IMG/VR virus record: IMGVR_UViG_3300043449_000526
Coordinates: 1-28,737 of that record
DNA from: a virus
Direction: 5' to 3' (one strand)
DNA length: 28,737 nt
The notes under the pieces are model-generated. The model saw only the letters and a program-made list of their open reading frames with translations. It searched no databases and was not told the DNA's origin. Positions 6,722 through 12,905 of this stretch are shown piece after piece; the stretch's first letter is position 1, and every line of letters starts with the position of its first letter. The position numbers and the translations under genes were made by a program.

Positions 6722-6917
6722 GCCGCCGCCAAGCGTAGGCTGGTGGCCCACCGGCGAGCACAAGGTTCGCTGGTGGGATGGCAAGTGCTGGTCCTGGGCC
6801 TGTCTGGACAGCGACAGCGAGCACCAGATACGTCATTACAGCGCCAAAGAGGCAACCGATGACGTTGTGGTGTGGTATCCACGGCCAGACAACTGGCCAG
6901 AGAGGAGCAAGACATGA
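6711..6917 (+). CDS. tryptophan-rich small hypothetical protein
   Basis: This 68-residue protein carries eight tryptophans, mostly in the first half: SVGWWPTGEHKVRWWDGKCW SW. The WW-x-G-x-W pattern resembles short beta-hairpin modules seen in surface or carbohydrate-binding proteins, yet the gene lies among early small genes. The ATG at 6711 overlaps the end of the preceding gene by 11 bases, and TGA overlaps the next ATG (6914-6917). The second half is mixed (HYSAKEATDDVVVWYPRPDNW). No family recognised. The gene is supported by the overlap pattern and the non-random composition. Confidence 0.55.
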   Translation: MKNKPPPSVGWWPTGEHKVRWWDGKCWSWACLDSDSEHQIRHYSAKEATDDVVVWYPRPDNWPERSKT

Positions 6918-7018
6918 AAGACAGAGAAGAGTATTTCTGCAAGGCGGCAGCCCGCCAGAGCCTGTTCTGCGCCGTCTGGATCGTCGCCCTGGTGGCGCTG
7001 ATCGCGTGGCTGGCGTGA
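6914..7018 (+). CDS. tiny single-span membrane protein (34 aa)
   Basis: The 34-residue product starts MKDREEYFCKAAARQ, which is charged, and continues SLFCAVWIVALVALIAWLA, one clear transmembrane helix at the C-terminus. The ATG is in ATGA overlap with the preceding stop, with GGAG (6902-6905) upstream. The next gene starts by GTGA overlap at 7015. With the charged end likely cytoplasmic this would be a tail-anchored (N-in) peptide. It is the second such peptide within 600 bases. Role unknown; modulation of the host membrane or of lysis are possibilities. Confidence 0.55.
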   Translation: MKDREEYFCKAAARQSLFCAVWIVALVALIAWLA

Positions 7019-7146
7019 CACACATCGGTTGGATGATCCTTGAGAGCAATGTTTGCATCTTGCTCACTCGGCGCCGCGAAGAGATGCAGTACTGGGTAGA
7101 CCTCGGATGCGATGCGGTGCCGTTATATGCAGTGCCCCCGGTGTAA
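7015..7146 (+). CDS. small hypothetical protein with GTG start
   Basis: A GTG at 7015 overlapping the previous stop (GTGA) opens a 43-residue frame, starting THIGWMILESNVCILLTRR after the initiator and ending PLYAVPPV. It has a compact alternation of hydrophobic strands and one helix (REEMQYWVDLGCD). The frame continues upstream without stop, but those residues look like a shadow of the two preceding genes. The end overlaps the zinc-ribbon gene by 20 bases. No SD is obvious apart from coupling. Moderately likely to be real. Confidence 0.45.
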   Translation: MTHIGWMILESNVCILLTRRREEMQYWVDLGCDAVPLYAVPPV

Positions 7147-7384
7147 CGCGCCAGCCGGCGTACTTGAGACCCGGCAACGCCCCAATAATCTAACTTGGAG
7201 ACGCTATAAATGCTTCAACAACCACCGGTTTTCCACAACGGAACAACTAAGCGATTTGCCCGTTCGCTCGACGAAGCCTTCGGCGGCGACGGTTACGCCA
7301 TCACCCACTACCGAAACAGATGGTCGTGGGCCAACCGAGCCGCTGCCTTTATTGCATGGGTGCTTGTCCTTTCATGGGGAGTAA
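7127..7384 (+). CDS. NrdR-like zinc-ribbon protein
   Basis: The first 40 residues are a zinc ribbon: MQCPRCNAPAGVLETRQR, then RRYKCFNNHRFSTTEQ. CPxC, the ETR segment, RRYKC and HRFST copy the zinc ribbon of NrdR-type and other phage transcriptional regulators; the fourth metal ligand is probably His37. NrdR proper adds an ATP-cone domain, which is missing here. Residues 41-85 are Pro/Thr/Ser-rich and look unstructured. The ATG at 7127 puts the ribbon at the very N-terminus as in relatives; an ATG at 7112 is the alternative. The tail, from 7210 on, is also coding in another frame. Probably a nucleic-acid-binding regulator. Confidence 0.65.
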   Translation: MQCPRCNAPAGVLETRQRPNNLTWRRYKCFNNHRFSTTEQLSDLPVRSTKPSAATVTPSPTTETDGRGPTEPLPLLHGCLSFHGE

Positions 7385-7398
7385 CGTTATGGACTTGA
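7210..7398 (+). CDS. single-span membrane protein overlapping the zinc-ribbon gene
   Basis: The 62-residue product begins MLQQPPVFHNGTTKRFARSL, continues DEAFGGDGYAITHYRNRW and ends with one transmembrane helix, AAAFIAWVLVLSWGVTLW (about 44-61). A soluble N-terminus with RSLDEAFG followed by one C-terminal span is a layout I know from small phage proteins placed just before lysis genes. GGAG at 7196-7199 stands 10 bases upstream. It is read in a different frame from the zinc-ribbon gene over 175 bases, and its stop lies 10 bases inside the lysozyme gene. It may take part in lysis, for instance as a holin regulator; that is inference. Confidence 0.55.
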   Translation: MLQQPPVFHNGTTKRFARSLDEAFGGDGYAITHYRNRWSWANRAAAFIAWVLVLSWGVTLWT

Positions 7399-7811
7399 AG
7401 AGCCAACTGCTACGCGAGGAGGGCGCCGAGTCCTGCGCGTACCAGGACAGTCTCGGCTACTGGACCATCGGCGTTGGTCGGCTGATCGACTCGCGCAAGG
7501 GTGGCGGGTTGTCGCCAGACGAGATCGACTACTTGTTGGACAACGACATCAAGCGCAACTACGAAGCGGTGCTGGCTGCGCTGCCCTGGATGGAGAAGCT
7601 CAACGATGCCCGCCAGGCGGTGCTGATCGGCATGGCCTTTCAGATGGGCCTGAAGGGACTGCTTCAGTTCAAACGCACCCTTGGCAGCATCGAGGACGGC
7701 CACTACAGCGAGGCCGCGGCAGAGATGATGGACAGCGCCTGGGCCAAGCAGACCTTTGGTCGGGCGGCCCGCATGGCAAAACAAATGGAGACTGGCGAAT
7801 GGCAACAGTAG
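7389..7811 (+). CDS. T4-type lysozyme / endolysin (GH24)
   Basis: This is a 140-residue muramidase. The catalytic triad of T4 lysozyme is present at the same positions: Glu11 (REEGAES), Asp20 (YQDSLG) and Thr26 (WTIGVG). The helical C-terminal part includes LNDARQAVLIGMAFQMGLKG and a final WAKQTFGRAARMAKQM, as in phage endolysins. It cleaves the glycan strand of peptidoglycan at the end of infection. There is no signal peptide or SAR helix, so it depends on the holin to leave the cytoplasm. GGGGAG 8 bases upstream supports the ATG at 7389. At 140 residues it is shorter than T4's 164 but similar to many GH24 phage endolysins. Confidence 0.9.
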   Translation: MDLKSQLLREEGAESCAYQDSLGYWTIGVGRLIDSRKGGGLSPDEIDYLLDNDIKRNYEAVLAALPWMEKLNDARQAVLIGMAFQMGLKGLLQFKRTLGSIEDGHYSEAAAEMMDSAWAKQTFGRAARMAKQMETGEWQQ

Positions 7812-8170
7812 AAAAAGTAGCATACGGCAAATTCCAAATTTCACCGGAGGGCTGGTGGTTGGTCAACCCAATGCTTGACCCATCGGTGGCCAAGAGCAAA
7901 CGCGGCGACTGGGGCAATTTTTGGTTAAAGCAGCCGCTGGTTGTGCTGGACATTGCGGACTACCGTGGCGGTGATCCTGGCGAACGCCAGTGCGCTCTCA
8001 TCCACGTCGGCGGCAAAATTTGCTGGGCCGACATTGTTACCGGTTCGCTCTACGATGCCCGCCGGGGTGTTGGACTCACAACGCCAACGCGAACATTTAT
8101 TAAACCGAAAGGCCGCTTCTTGCCGGCTCGGCAAGGCCCAAGTCTTAAAAGACAAAGGAGCGAAGAATGA
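7799..8170 (+). CDS. hypothetical protein between lysozyme and holin
   Basis: The gene encodes 123 residues and overlaps the lysozyme end by 13 bases and the holin start by ATGA. The N-terminal 90 residues look like a compact beta-rich domain (KFQISPEGWWLVNP, WLKQPLVVLDIADYRGGD, CALIHVGGKICWADIVTGSLYD). The C-terminus is basic and probably flexible (FIKPKGRFLPARQG ... KRQRSEE). No signal sequence or membrane span is seen, so it is not an obvious spanin. Position inside the lysis cassette suggests coexpression with lysozyme and holin. Function unknown. Confidence 0.6.
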   Translation: MATVEKVAYGKFQISPEGWWLVNPMLDPSVAKSKRGDWGNFWLKQPLVVLDIADYRGGDPGERQCALIHVGGKICWADIVTGSLYDARRGVGLTTPTRTFIKPKGRFLPARQGPSLKRQRSEE

Positions 8171-8550
8171 CAGTAGATCCGCTGACCGCCGGCATCGAGC
8201 TCGCCACCGCAGCGATCACCCGCATCTGGCCAGACAAGTCTCAGGCAGAGGCCGCGCAGCTTGCCGCTCAGGTCGCCATTGTCCAGGGCCAGCTGGACGT
8301 CAACCGCGCCGAGGCATCGAGCCCCAGCGCGTTCACCAGCGGCTGGCGCCCAGCTATCGGATGGGTCTGCGCGTCGGCGCTGGCCTGTCAATACATCGCC
8401 AGGCCGCTGGTCCAGTGGACCGGCATAGTGCTCGACCACCCGCTGCCGACGCTGCCAGGCATCGACGATAACTTGTGGCAACTGATGTTGGGGATGCTTG
8501 GGCTTGGTGGGTTGCGCACGTTTGAGAAGACGAAGGGGGTTGCGTCGTGA
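8167..8550 (+). CDS. 3-TM-type phage holin
   Basis: The 127-residue protein has an N-terminal amphipathic Ala/Gln-rich region (about 1-55, QAEAAQLAAQVAIVQGQ). The signature GWRPAIGWVCASALACQYIA begins at about residue 58, and a hydrophobic C-terminal segment with LWQLMLGMLGLGGLRTFEK ends it. This arrangement is that of the GTA/3-TM holin family. Holins form the inner-membrane lesions that release the endolysin and set the time of lysis. AAAGGAG at 8153-8159 lies ahead of the ATG. The gene follows lysozyme and one small gene, as expected for a lysis cassette, and couples to the next gene by GTGA (8547-8550). Confidence 0.85.
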   Translation: MTVDPLTAGIELATAAITRIWPDKSQAEAAQLAAQVAIVQGQLDVNRAEASSPSAFTSGWRPAIGWVCASALACQYIARPLVQWTGIVLDHPLPTLPGIDDNLWQLMLGMLGLGGLRTFEKTKGVAS

Positions 8551-8786
8551 CCGATGAACGCATTGCGGAACTGATGGGGTGGCGTTGGCCGACCAGTGTT
8601 CACCCCGACGACATGCTTGCGAAAGTGCGGGCCGTTGTACGCGAAGCTGTACGCACTGAAGGGGGTGAGACATTTGCAGACCGATGCAAGCTGGCAACGG
8701 ACTGCCTGCCAGATGCGCCGTATAGGGCAATGTTGGAGAACCTGCATCGTGAGATGTTGGGCATTAAACAGAGGGTTGAGCCATGA
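8547..8786 (+). CDS. small hypothetical protein (GTG start)
   Basis: The frame starts with GTG at 8547 overlapping the holin stop and encodes 79 residues. An internal ATG at 8562 lies close behind. The protein is mostly helical with charged residues: TDERIAELMGWRWPTSVHPD, then LAKVRAVVREAVRTEGG, and a C-terminal helix LENLHREMLGIKQRVEP. No membrane span and no metal site. It is coupled to the next gene by ATGA at 8783. It is one of six small genes following the lysis cassette with no recognised family. Confidence 0.55.
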   Translation: MTDERIAELMGWRWPTSVHPDDMLAKVRAVVREAVRTEGGETFADRCKLATDCLPDAPYRAMLENLHREMLGIKQRVEP

Positions 8787-8983
8787 ACGAACGAATCCGA
8801 ACATTTATAGACGGTTGCTTCGACGTTTACGTTGACCACCGAGGGCGGGAGGACTTCTCGACTGACTACGCTGGCATCGAGCGGTTCTCTGATTTGATTG
8901 TCAGGGAGTGCGCCGAGTTGAGCACCGATTACCCCGGCAACGTCAAGTTGCTGATACTAAATCACTTTGGACTTGAGCCATGA
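8783..8983 (+). CDS. small acidic hypothetical protein
   Basis: The 66-residue protein is linked at both ends by ATGA overlaps. It is acidic with likely helices at ERIRTFIDGCFDVYVDH and IERFSDLIVRECAELS and a final hydrophobic piece LLILNHFGLEP. This final motif and the repeated aromatic-acidic pattern do not identify a family for me. There is no signal or membrane segment. The overlap structure on both sides argues that it is a real gene. Confidence 0.55.
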   Translation: MNERIRTFIDGCFDVYVDHRGREDFSTDYAGIERFSDLIVRECAELSTDYPGNVKLLILNHFGLEP

Positions 8984-9222
8984 ACGACAACCCGTGGCTG
9001 ATTGCAGGGGTCATAGACCGCACCAGGGAAATGGCAAAAGAACTTGGTCTTCGGATTGAGCCTGGATCGTATAACAACATTGAAATCATGGCAGACAACC
9101 CGCCCTACGGGAAGAACGTAATGCTCGCCAAGCTAGATGACTGGGCGACAGCAAACTTGTACTTGCAGGGCTACCGGCAGGGAAAGCTGGAAATGACTGC
9201 GCTGGCAAAGGGTAAGAAATGA
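8980..9222 (+). CDS. small hypothetical protein
   Basis: The 80-residue protein begins MNDNPWLIAGVIDRTREMAK and ends EMTALAKGKK. The predicted make-up is an N-terminal helix, a short strand region (IEIMADNPPYGKNVML), and a C-terminal helix with WATANLYLQGYRQGKLEM. It resembles a single small alpha/beta domain. Both junctions are ATGA overlaps. No catalytic motif, signal or membrane segment is visible, and no function can be assigned. Confidence 0.55.
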   Translation: MNDNPWLIAGVIDRTREMAKELGLRIEPGSYNNIEIMADNPPYGKNVMLAKLDDWATANLYLQGYRQGKLEMTALAKGKK

Positions 9223-9416
9223 CCGAGACCGAAAGAAATCTAGACCTCCTGCTAGGCGATGCCCTAGCAGAGAATGAGCGGCTGCGGCGAGAGTTGAAGT
9301 ACCAAGACGCCAGAGAGGGCCACATCGGCACGCACGGCCCCGACTGCTGGGCATGGGGGCCGAAGCATTACGAGTGCGCACTGCGGCACATAGGCGGCTC
9401 GAATGATGCATCCTGA
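9219..9416 (+). CDS. small hypothetical protein with coiled-coil N-terminus
   Basis: The 65-residue protein has a leucine-rich helical N-terminus (TETERNLDLLLGDALAENER, then LRRELKYQ) that could form a short coiled coil. The C-terminal part contains Cys and His residues (HIGTHGPDCWAWGPKHYECALRH with some spacing) able to hold a metal. A dimeric metal-binding protein would fit this layout, but that is inference. It starts by ATGA overlap and its end is overlapped by 14 bases by the next gene. Confidence 0.55.
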   Translation: MTETERNLDLLLGDALAENERLRRELKYQDAREGHIGTHGPDCWAWGPKHYECALRHIGGSNDAS

Positions 9417-9813
9417 CACCGAGTTGCTGATGCACCTTGCCGCCAACCTGGTGCGCGAGTACCCCAACGGCGTGAGCACGGTCGACATGCATTTGCGCAT
9501 GGCGATCACGCTCGACAAGACCCGCAAGATTCTGTGCTTTGCCCGCAAGGCTCGCCTGCTGGGCGTGGCCGGCAGCGGCGTCACTGCTCGATGGGCGTCA
9601 CCTGAGCGGGCGGCAGAGCTAGACGCTGGGCGCTGGACGAAGCGCAAGCTGCAGCACAAGGCGTGCAGGGACCGCAAGACAGCAAGGATTGCTGCCCGCC
9701 AGGCCGCATCGGAACTGGCGCCAAGGCGGGTAGCGAAGCCATTCAAGCTCCACGCACCGAATTCAGTATGGCAACTAGTGGACTTCCCATGCGACCAACT
9801 AAAGCGGCGATAG
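9403..9813 (+). CDS. hypothetical basic protein, possible winged-helix DNA-binding
   Basis: The 136-residue protein starts MMHPDTELLMHLAANLVREY. The first 65 residues look like a winged helix: helix one LLMHLAANLVREYP, then VSTVDMHLRMAITLDKTRKILCFARKARLL as helices two and three, and a strand pair GVAGSGVTARWAS. The rest is Arg/Lys/Ala-rich (RWTKRKLQHKACRDRKTARI ...), a likely DNA- or RNA-binding tail. This suggests a regulator or nucleoid-like protein. A late-gene activator would fit its place at the end of the operon, but nothing shows that. It overlaps both neighbours. Confidence 0.5.
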   Translation: MMHPDTELLMHLAANLVREYPNGVSTVDMHLRMAITLDKTRKILCFARKARLLGVAGSGVTARWASPERAAELDAGRWTKRKLQHKACRDRKTARIAARQAASELAPRRVAKPFKLHAPNSVWQLVDFPCDQLKRR

Positions 9814-10010
9814 ACGCCATCCGCGAGGCCTACATGGCTGACGTTCTGACGATCAGAGCGCACATCCTGGCGCTCAATGATCCGCACCTAGAGGACGCCT
9901 GGGCCGGCATCGAGACGTTCGCTGCCGTGGCGTTGCGGGTGATGGCGAAGACCAACCCGTCGAAGCTCAAGAGCGAGATGGTGACTGTGGGTATCTCGGC
10001 GCTGTTATGA
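9789..10010 (+). CDS. small helical hypothetical protein, last gene of rightward operon
   Basis: The start at 9789 gives 73 residues beginning MRPTKAAIDAIREAYMADVL; an in-frame ATG at 9768 is also possible. The protein is mainly helical (TIRAHILALNDPHLEDAWAG, then IETFAAVALRVMAKT) with no known motif. The 5' end overlaps the preceding gene by 25 bases in another frame. The stop TGA at 10008-10010 is overlapped by the stop of the convergent minus-strand gene at 10005-10007, leaving no room for a terminator. Function unknown. Confidence 0.5.
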   Translation: MRPTKAAIDAIREAYMADVLTIRAHILALNDPHLEDAWAGIETFAAVALRVMAKTNPSKLKSEMVTVGISALL

Positions 10011-10241
10011 CCTGTCGACCTTGCCATCGAGCTTGTCAAAGATTCGCCCCAGCAAGTCGCGTATTTCTTTGAGGTCCGACCTGTAATCGTCACGAGTGAC
10101 GTAGGTCTTGGGCATTTCGACCGATAGCCTCGCCAAGTCGCTTCTCAACTCCTTGACCGCCGTCCAGAGTTCTCTGGCAAACCACCCGGTGACGGTACAG
10201 ACGGCACCAAGGCCGGTGTTGATAAGCGACTGGGAATCCAT
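10005..10241 (-). CDS. small membrane-anchored coiled-coil protein
   Basis: The 78-residue protein has an N-terminal hydrophobic stretch (LINTGLGAVCTVTGWFARELW, with some spacing) that may anchor it in the membrane. A charged helical region follows (AVKELRSDLARLSVEMPKTY, then LKEIRDLLGRIFDKLDGKVD), likely a coiled coil. It is the last gene of the leftward virion operon. Small anchor-plus-coil proteins of this build are common in phages near lysis or tail genes; XhlA-like lysis accessories and i-spanin-like proteins share the topology. The ATG shares one base with the preceding stop (TGATG). Membrane topology is fairly likely, function open. Confidence 0.65.
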   Translation of the reverse strand: MDSQSLINTGLGAVCTVTGWFARELWTAVKELRSDLARLSVEMPKTYVTRDDYRSDLKEIRDLLGRIFDKLDGKVDRS

Positions 10242-10501
10242 CAGATCATCCTAGCAAGTAGAGGCACCGCCCCGCCGGCGCAGGTTGCCAGGGCATCGAA
10301 CCATTCTACTCCGTGCGTAGGGGTCAAGCCTGCTCTGATAGCGCGTTGGTTGGAGAGCCAGTCGAGTGCCTCCTTGCCCACTGCGGCCAGCACCACGAGG
10401 CCGTAGGCGGCGTCAGGGCGGCGCAGGATGGCTAGGGCTAGCAGGAAGATCAACGCGCCGTAGATGGCATGGTTGGCCTTGTCTTGGGGCAGTTGGGGCA
10501 T
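10241..10501 (-). CDS. conserved small phage membrane protein
   Basis: The 86-residue protein starts MPQLPQDKANHAIYGALIFL. It has two or three hydrophobic spans: AIYGALIFLLALAIL, AAYGLVVLAAVGKEA and ALATCAGGAVPLLARM. The polar residues DKANH, GKEALD and THGVEWFDAL recur in phage membrane proteins of this kind and could form one polar site in the membrane. The ATG at 10501 shares one base with the upstream stop (TGATG); a GTG one codon earlier is an alternative. It lies at the distal end of the virion operon beside a membrane-anchored coil protein, so the pair could work together in lysis or superinfection exclusion. That is inference. Confidence 0.7.
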   Translation of the reverse strand: MPQLPQDKANHAIYGALIFLLALAILRRPDAAYGLVVLAAVGKEALDWLSNQRAIRAGLTPTHGVEWFDALATCAGGAVPLLARMI

Positions 10502-12105
10502 CACGGATTAGCCTGAGCCTCTTCGTACTTGAACACAGCCCCGACAGTCGTGGCGACATAGGTGTTGCTGCCGGATGCGTTGTAGCTCGCTGAACTGCTG
10601 CGCACCTTGAAACCGTTTGCCAGCTTGTCGGCATGGGTTCCGAAGGTCACTGCGTTGCCGTTGATGGTCATCGCCGTGGGGGTGCCGTTCAGGAACACAA
10701 ACGGGCCGTCTGTGCTGAGGTTGCCGGTGAACGTGCCGCTGGTGGTGACTGTGCCTGCTGGGATGTTGAACGTGTTGAGTGGGAGGAAACCGGTGGGGGC
10801 GGTGTAGGTGAAGGGTTGCTGGCCGAAGTTGAACCCTCCCGTATCATTGGTTCCATCACTACCAGCAGCAGGCGTGAATTCTCCAACCAACCCGGTAAAC
10901 GCAACGCCTTGGGATACATTGTTCTTGTAGTACGTCAATGTACCAGCGGTCAAATCCAAAGCTACCCCAATAACATCAGATGTGGTATACGAAGCGCCAT
11001 AAGCCACTCCACCAGAACCACTGTATTTATTGCCATTGCTTGAGTAATAACCATACCCCGTTGTACCCGTTGCGCCAGTTGACCCCAAGTATGTTGTTGT
11101 GGGAGACGTAGAACTTAATGCAATACCAATCTGAGCGCCAGGGCCGGCGGTGCCCGTCCATTGGAATTCAAAGTACCATTTACCTGTAGTTACTGCAATA
11201 GTCCCTTTTACAATACCCGTTGCAGAACCACCGTATTGCAAATTTCCTGCCGATATTGGTCTTCCCGTGCTTAGTGGGTTCAGCACACAATAGTTCGCCA
11301 CCGTAGTGCTGGTCAGTGTCGGCACATCAGTCAGTGAGTCGTATGTGGACCCGGCAGTTAGGCTGATGTTGTTGGGTGTCCAGTTGTTACCGTTGCCGCT
11401 GGAGTCTGCAACCAGAGTAGATGTGCTGGTGGTGTTCGTGAACGGCAAATAGAACCCATTGGTCCCGTATGTGCCCGTGTAGGCTTTGGGGAGCCATTGA
11501 CTGTTGGCTCCTGTTGCGCCAAAGGCTGTGGGGGCTAGGGCTTGACCGTCTACGAAGTTGATCTCGGCTAGTTCGCCGTCGAAGTAAGCTACTGGCGTTG
11601 CTTCAGCGTCTTTGGCAAAGTACGTTGGTTGTGCCCTATTAAAATAACCACCAAAACTTGCGGTAGGATAATTGGCTGTTGAAAACGAAGTTACTTGAGC
11701 GCCATTAACGTAAATTTTAACTCGGTCAGAGGCAGTTGCTTGAGTATCATCATAAGCAACAATAATATGATACCATGCCGCAAAATCTCTAAATACTTGT
11801 GTGGTAATTAAATTAGTATATGTCGTAGAAAGATTATACTGAAAAAAATTTAATGTGTCTGCGGATGTTAGGTATATAGCACCTAAAACTAAATTAGAAT
11901 TTCCGGTCAATGACGTATTGTATATGACTTGAGTACCACTAGTCCCACGTTTGACCCAACCGCTCCAAGTCCAAGTGTTTATGTTTCCTGAAACGGCGGG
12001 GGTTCTACTTACATACGCACTCGCAGCAGACCGGAAGCGCAGGGATTTGTTCAGGAAGTACCCCGTCACTGCACGGGTCAGGAAGGAGTTGAGTGCTGCG
12101 AACAT
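10501..12105 (-). CDS. LamG/SPRY-type tail or fibre protein (putative receptor-binding)
   Basis: The 534-residue protein combines two beta-sandwich modules. Residues about 40-200 look like a LamG/concanavalin domain (WTWSGWVKRG, WYHIIVAYDD, KIYVNGAQV, FDGELAEINFVDGQAL). Residues about 295-440 look like a SPRY domain (GKWYFEFQW, IGIAL, GVALDLTAGTLTYYKN) ending in NFGQQPFTYTAPTGF, a motif frequent in aquatic phage adhesins. The N-terminal 25 residues may be a virion anchor. It lies after the tailspike gene, where P22-like phages carry host-range genes. Its probable job is binding surface glycans. The LamG coding part (about 11640-11960) is clearly AT-richer than its flanks, a sign of domain exchange. 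It starts by TAATG overlap with the upstream gene. Confidence 0.78.
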   Translation of the reverse strand: MFAALNSFLTRAVTGYFLNKSLRFRSAASAYVSRTPAVSGNINTWTWSGWVKRGTSGTQVIYNTSLTGNSNLVLGAIYLTSADTLNFFQYNLSTTYTNLITTQVFRDFAAWYHIIVAYDDTQATASDRVKIYVNGAQVTSFSTANYPTASFGGYFNRAQPTYFAKDAEATPVAYFDGELAEINFVDGQALAPTAFGATGANSQWLPKAYTGTYGTNGFYLPFTNTTSTSTLVADSSGNGNNWTPNNISLTAGSTYDSLTDVPTLTSTTVANYCVLNPLSTGRPISAGNLQYGGSATGIVKGTIAVTTGKWYFEFQWTGTAGPGAQIGIALSSTSPTTTYLGSTGATGTTGYGYYSSNGNKYSGSGGVAYGASYTTSDVIGVALDLTAGTLTYYKNNVSQGVAFTGLVGEFTPAAGSDGTNDTGGFNFGQQPFTYTAPTGFLPLNTFNIPAGTVTTSGTFTGNLSTDGPFVFLNGTPTAMTINGNAVTFGTHADKLANGFKVRSSSASYNASGSNTYVATTVGAVFKYEEAQANP

Positions 12106-12881
12106 TATGCGAACGCCTGGGCTGCGTTACCGTACCAGCTAGTGCCAATGTAGACAAAGCTGAGAATGTCTTCTGCACTGGCTGTTGCCGTGATCGTTGG
12201 CACAGTTCCGCCGGGCCATTTAACGCCGGTGAAGGTGGCTGTGGTCATGCCTGTTGCTGCTTGGGTCAAGCGAAGGATGAACGAATTCCCCGCCGTAGGG
12301 GAAGTCGGCATTGCGAACGTACAAGGCGTTGAAGCCGTCAGCGTAGCGGTGACAACTGTGCCTGCCGTAATGACGATTGTTGCCGTGCCTGTAACCGTTC
12401 CCAGCGCAGCTACTGACTCAACGTATCCCGAGATCGTCGGGGTTGTCAGCGTTGGCGATGTGCCGAACACATTAGCCCCCGTGCCAGTCTCATCGGTCAG
12501 CAGCGCGGCAAGGTTTGCACTTGAAGGTGTGCCAAGGAAGGTCAGCGCTCCCGCGGCTGTGGTGGTAGTAGATGGCGCAACTCCGGCGCCGCCGCCGATC
12601 ACAAGAGCGCTGGCCGTTAGGGCGGCAGAAGAGGCTATGGTGCCAGCCGCCGTAAACGCCAAGACACCACCAGATGTTCCCGTAGCAAGACCAGTCCCTC
12701 CACTAGCCACCGGCAGCGGTGTAGTGGTCAAGCTCAAGCTGGCAGCGCTCACCGCCCGCCCAGCGGTCAAGTTGGCCACCGAAACCTGCTTGGTGGTCGT
12801 GCTTTGGACAATCGGCAGAACCTCGGTGCCCGCTAGGGGTGTGGTACTTGCCGGGAGGGCGCTGATTTTTGAGTCAGCCAT
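12105..12881 (-). CDS. fibre-like structural protein with N-terminal adaptor motif
   Basis: The 258-residue protein is very rich in Thr, Ala, Gly and Ser and poor in charge, like phage fibres. The N-terminus SKISALPASTTPLAGTEVLP and following KQVSVANL is a short adaptor seen at the start of many tail-fibre and appendage proteins. The middle (VASGGTGLATGTSGGVLAFT) has repeats like those in trimeric fibres. The last 110 residues look like a beta sandwich ending SFVYIGTSWYG. An AAGGAG ribosome binding site precedes the ATG. It follows the tailspike gene and is coupled to the LamG/SPRY gene, so it may be part of the same adsorption apparatus, perhaps a linker. Confidence 0.7.
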   Translation of the reverse strand: MADSKISALPASTTPLAGTEVLPIVQSTTTKQVSVANLTAGRAVSAASLSLTTTPLPVASGGTGLATGTSGGVLAFTAAGTIASSAALTASALVIGGGAGVAPSTTTTAAGALTFLGTPSSANLAALLTDETGTGANVFGTSPTLTTPTISGYVESVAALGTVTGTATIVITAGTVVTATLTASTPCTFAMPTSPTAGNSFILRLTQAATGMTTATFTGVKWPGGTVPTITATASAEDILSFVYIGTSWYGNAAQAFA

Positions 12882-12905
12882 TGCGTTTTGCTCCTTGGAA
12901 AAACA

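Noticed and set aside
12105-12881. fibre-like gene as a bacterial adhesin, hinting at host DNA
   Set aside because: It is fused into the phage operon by overlapping start and stop codons and has a phage adaptor N-terminus.
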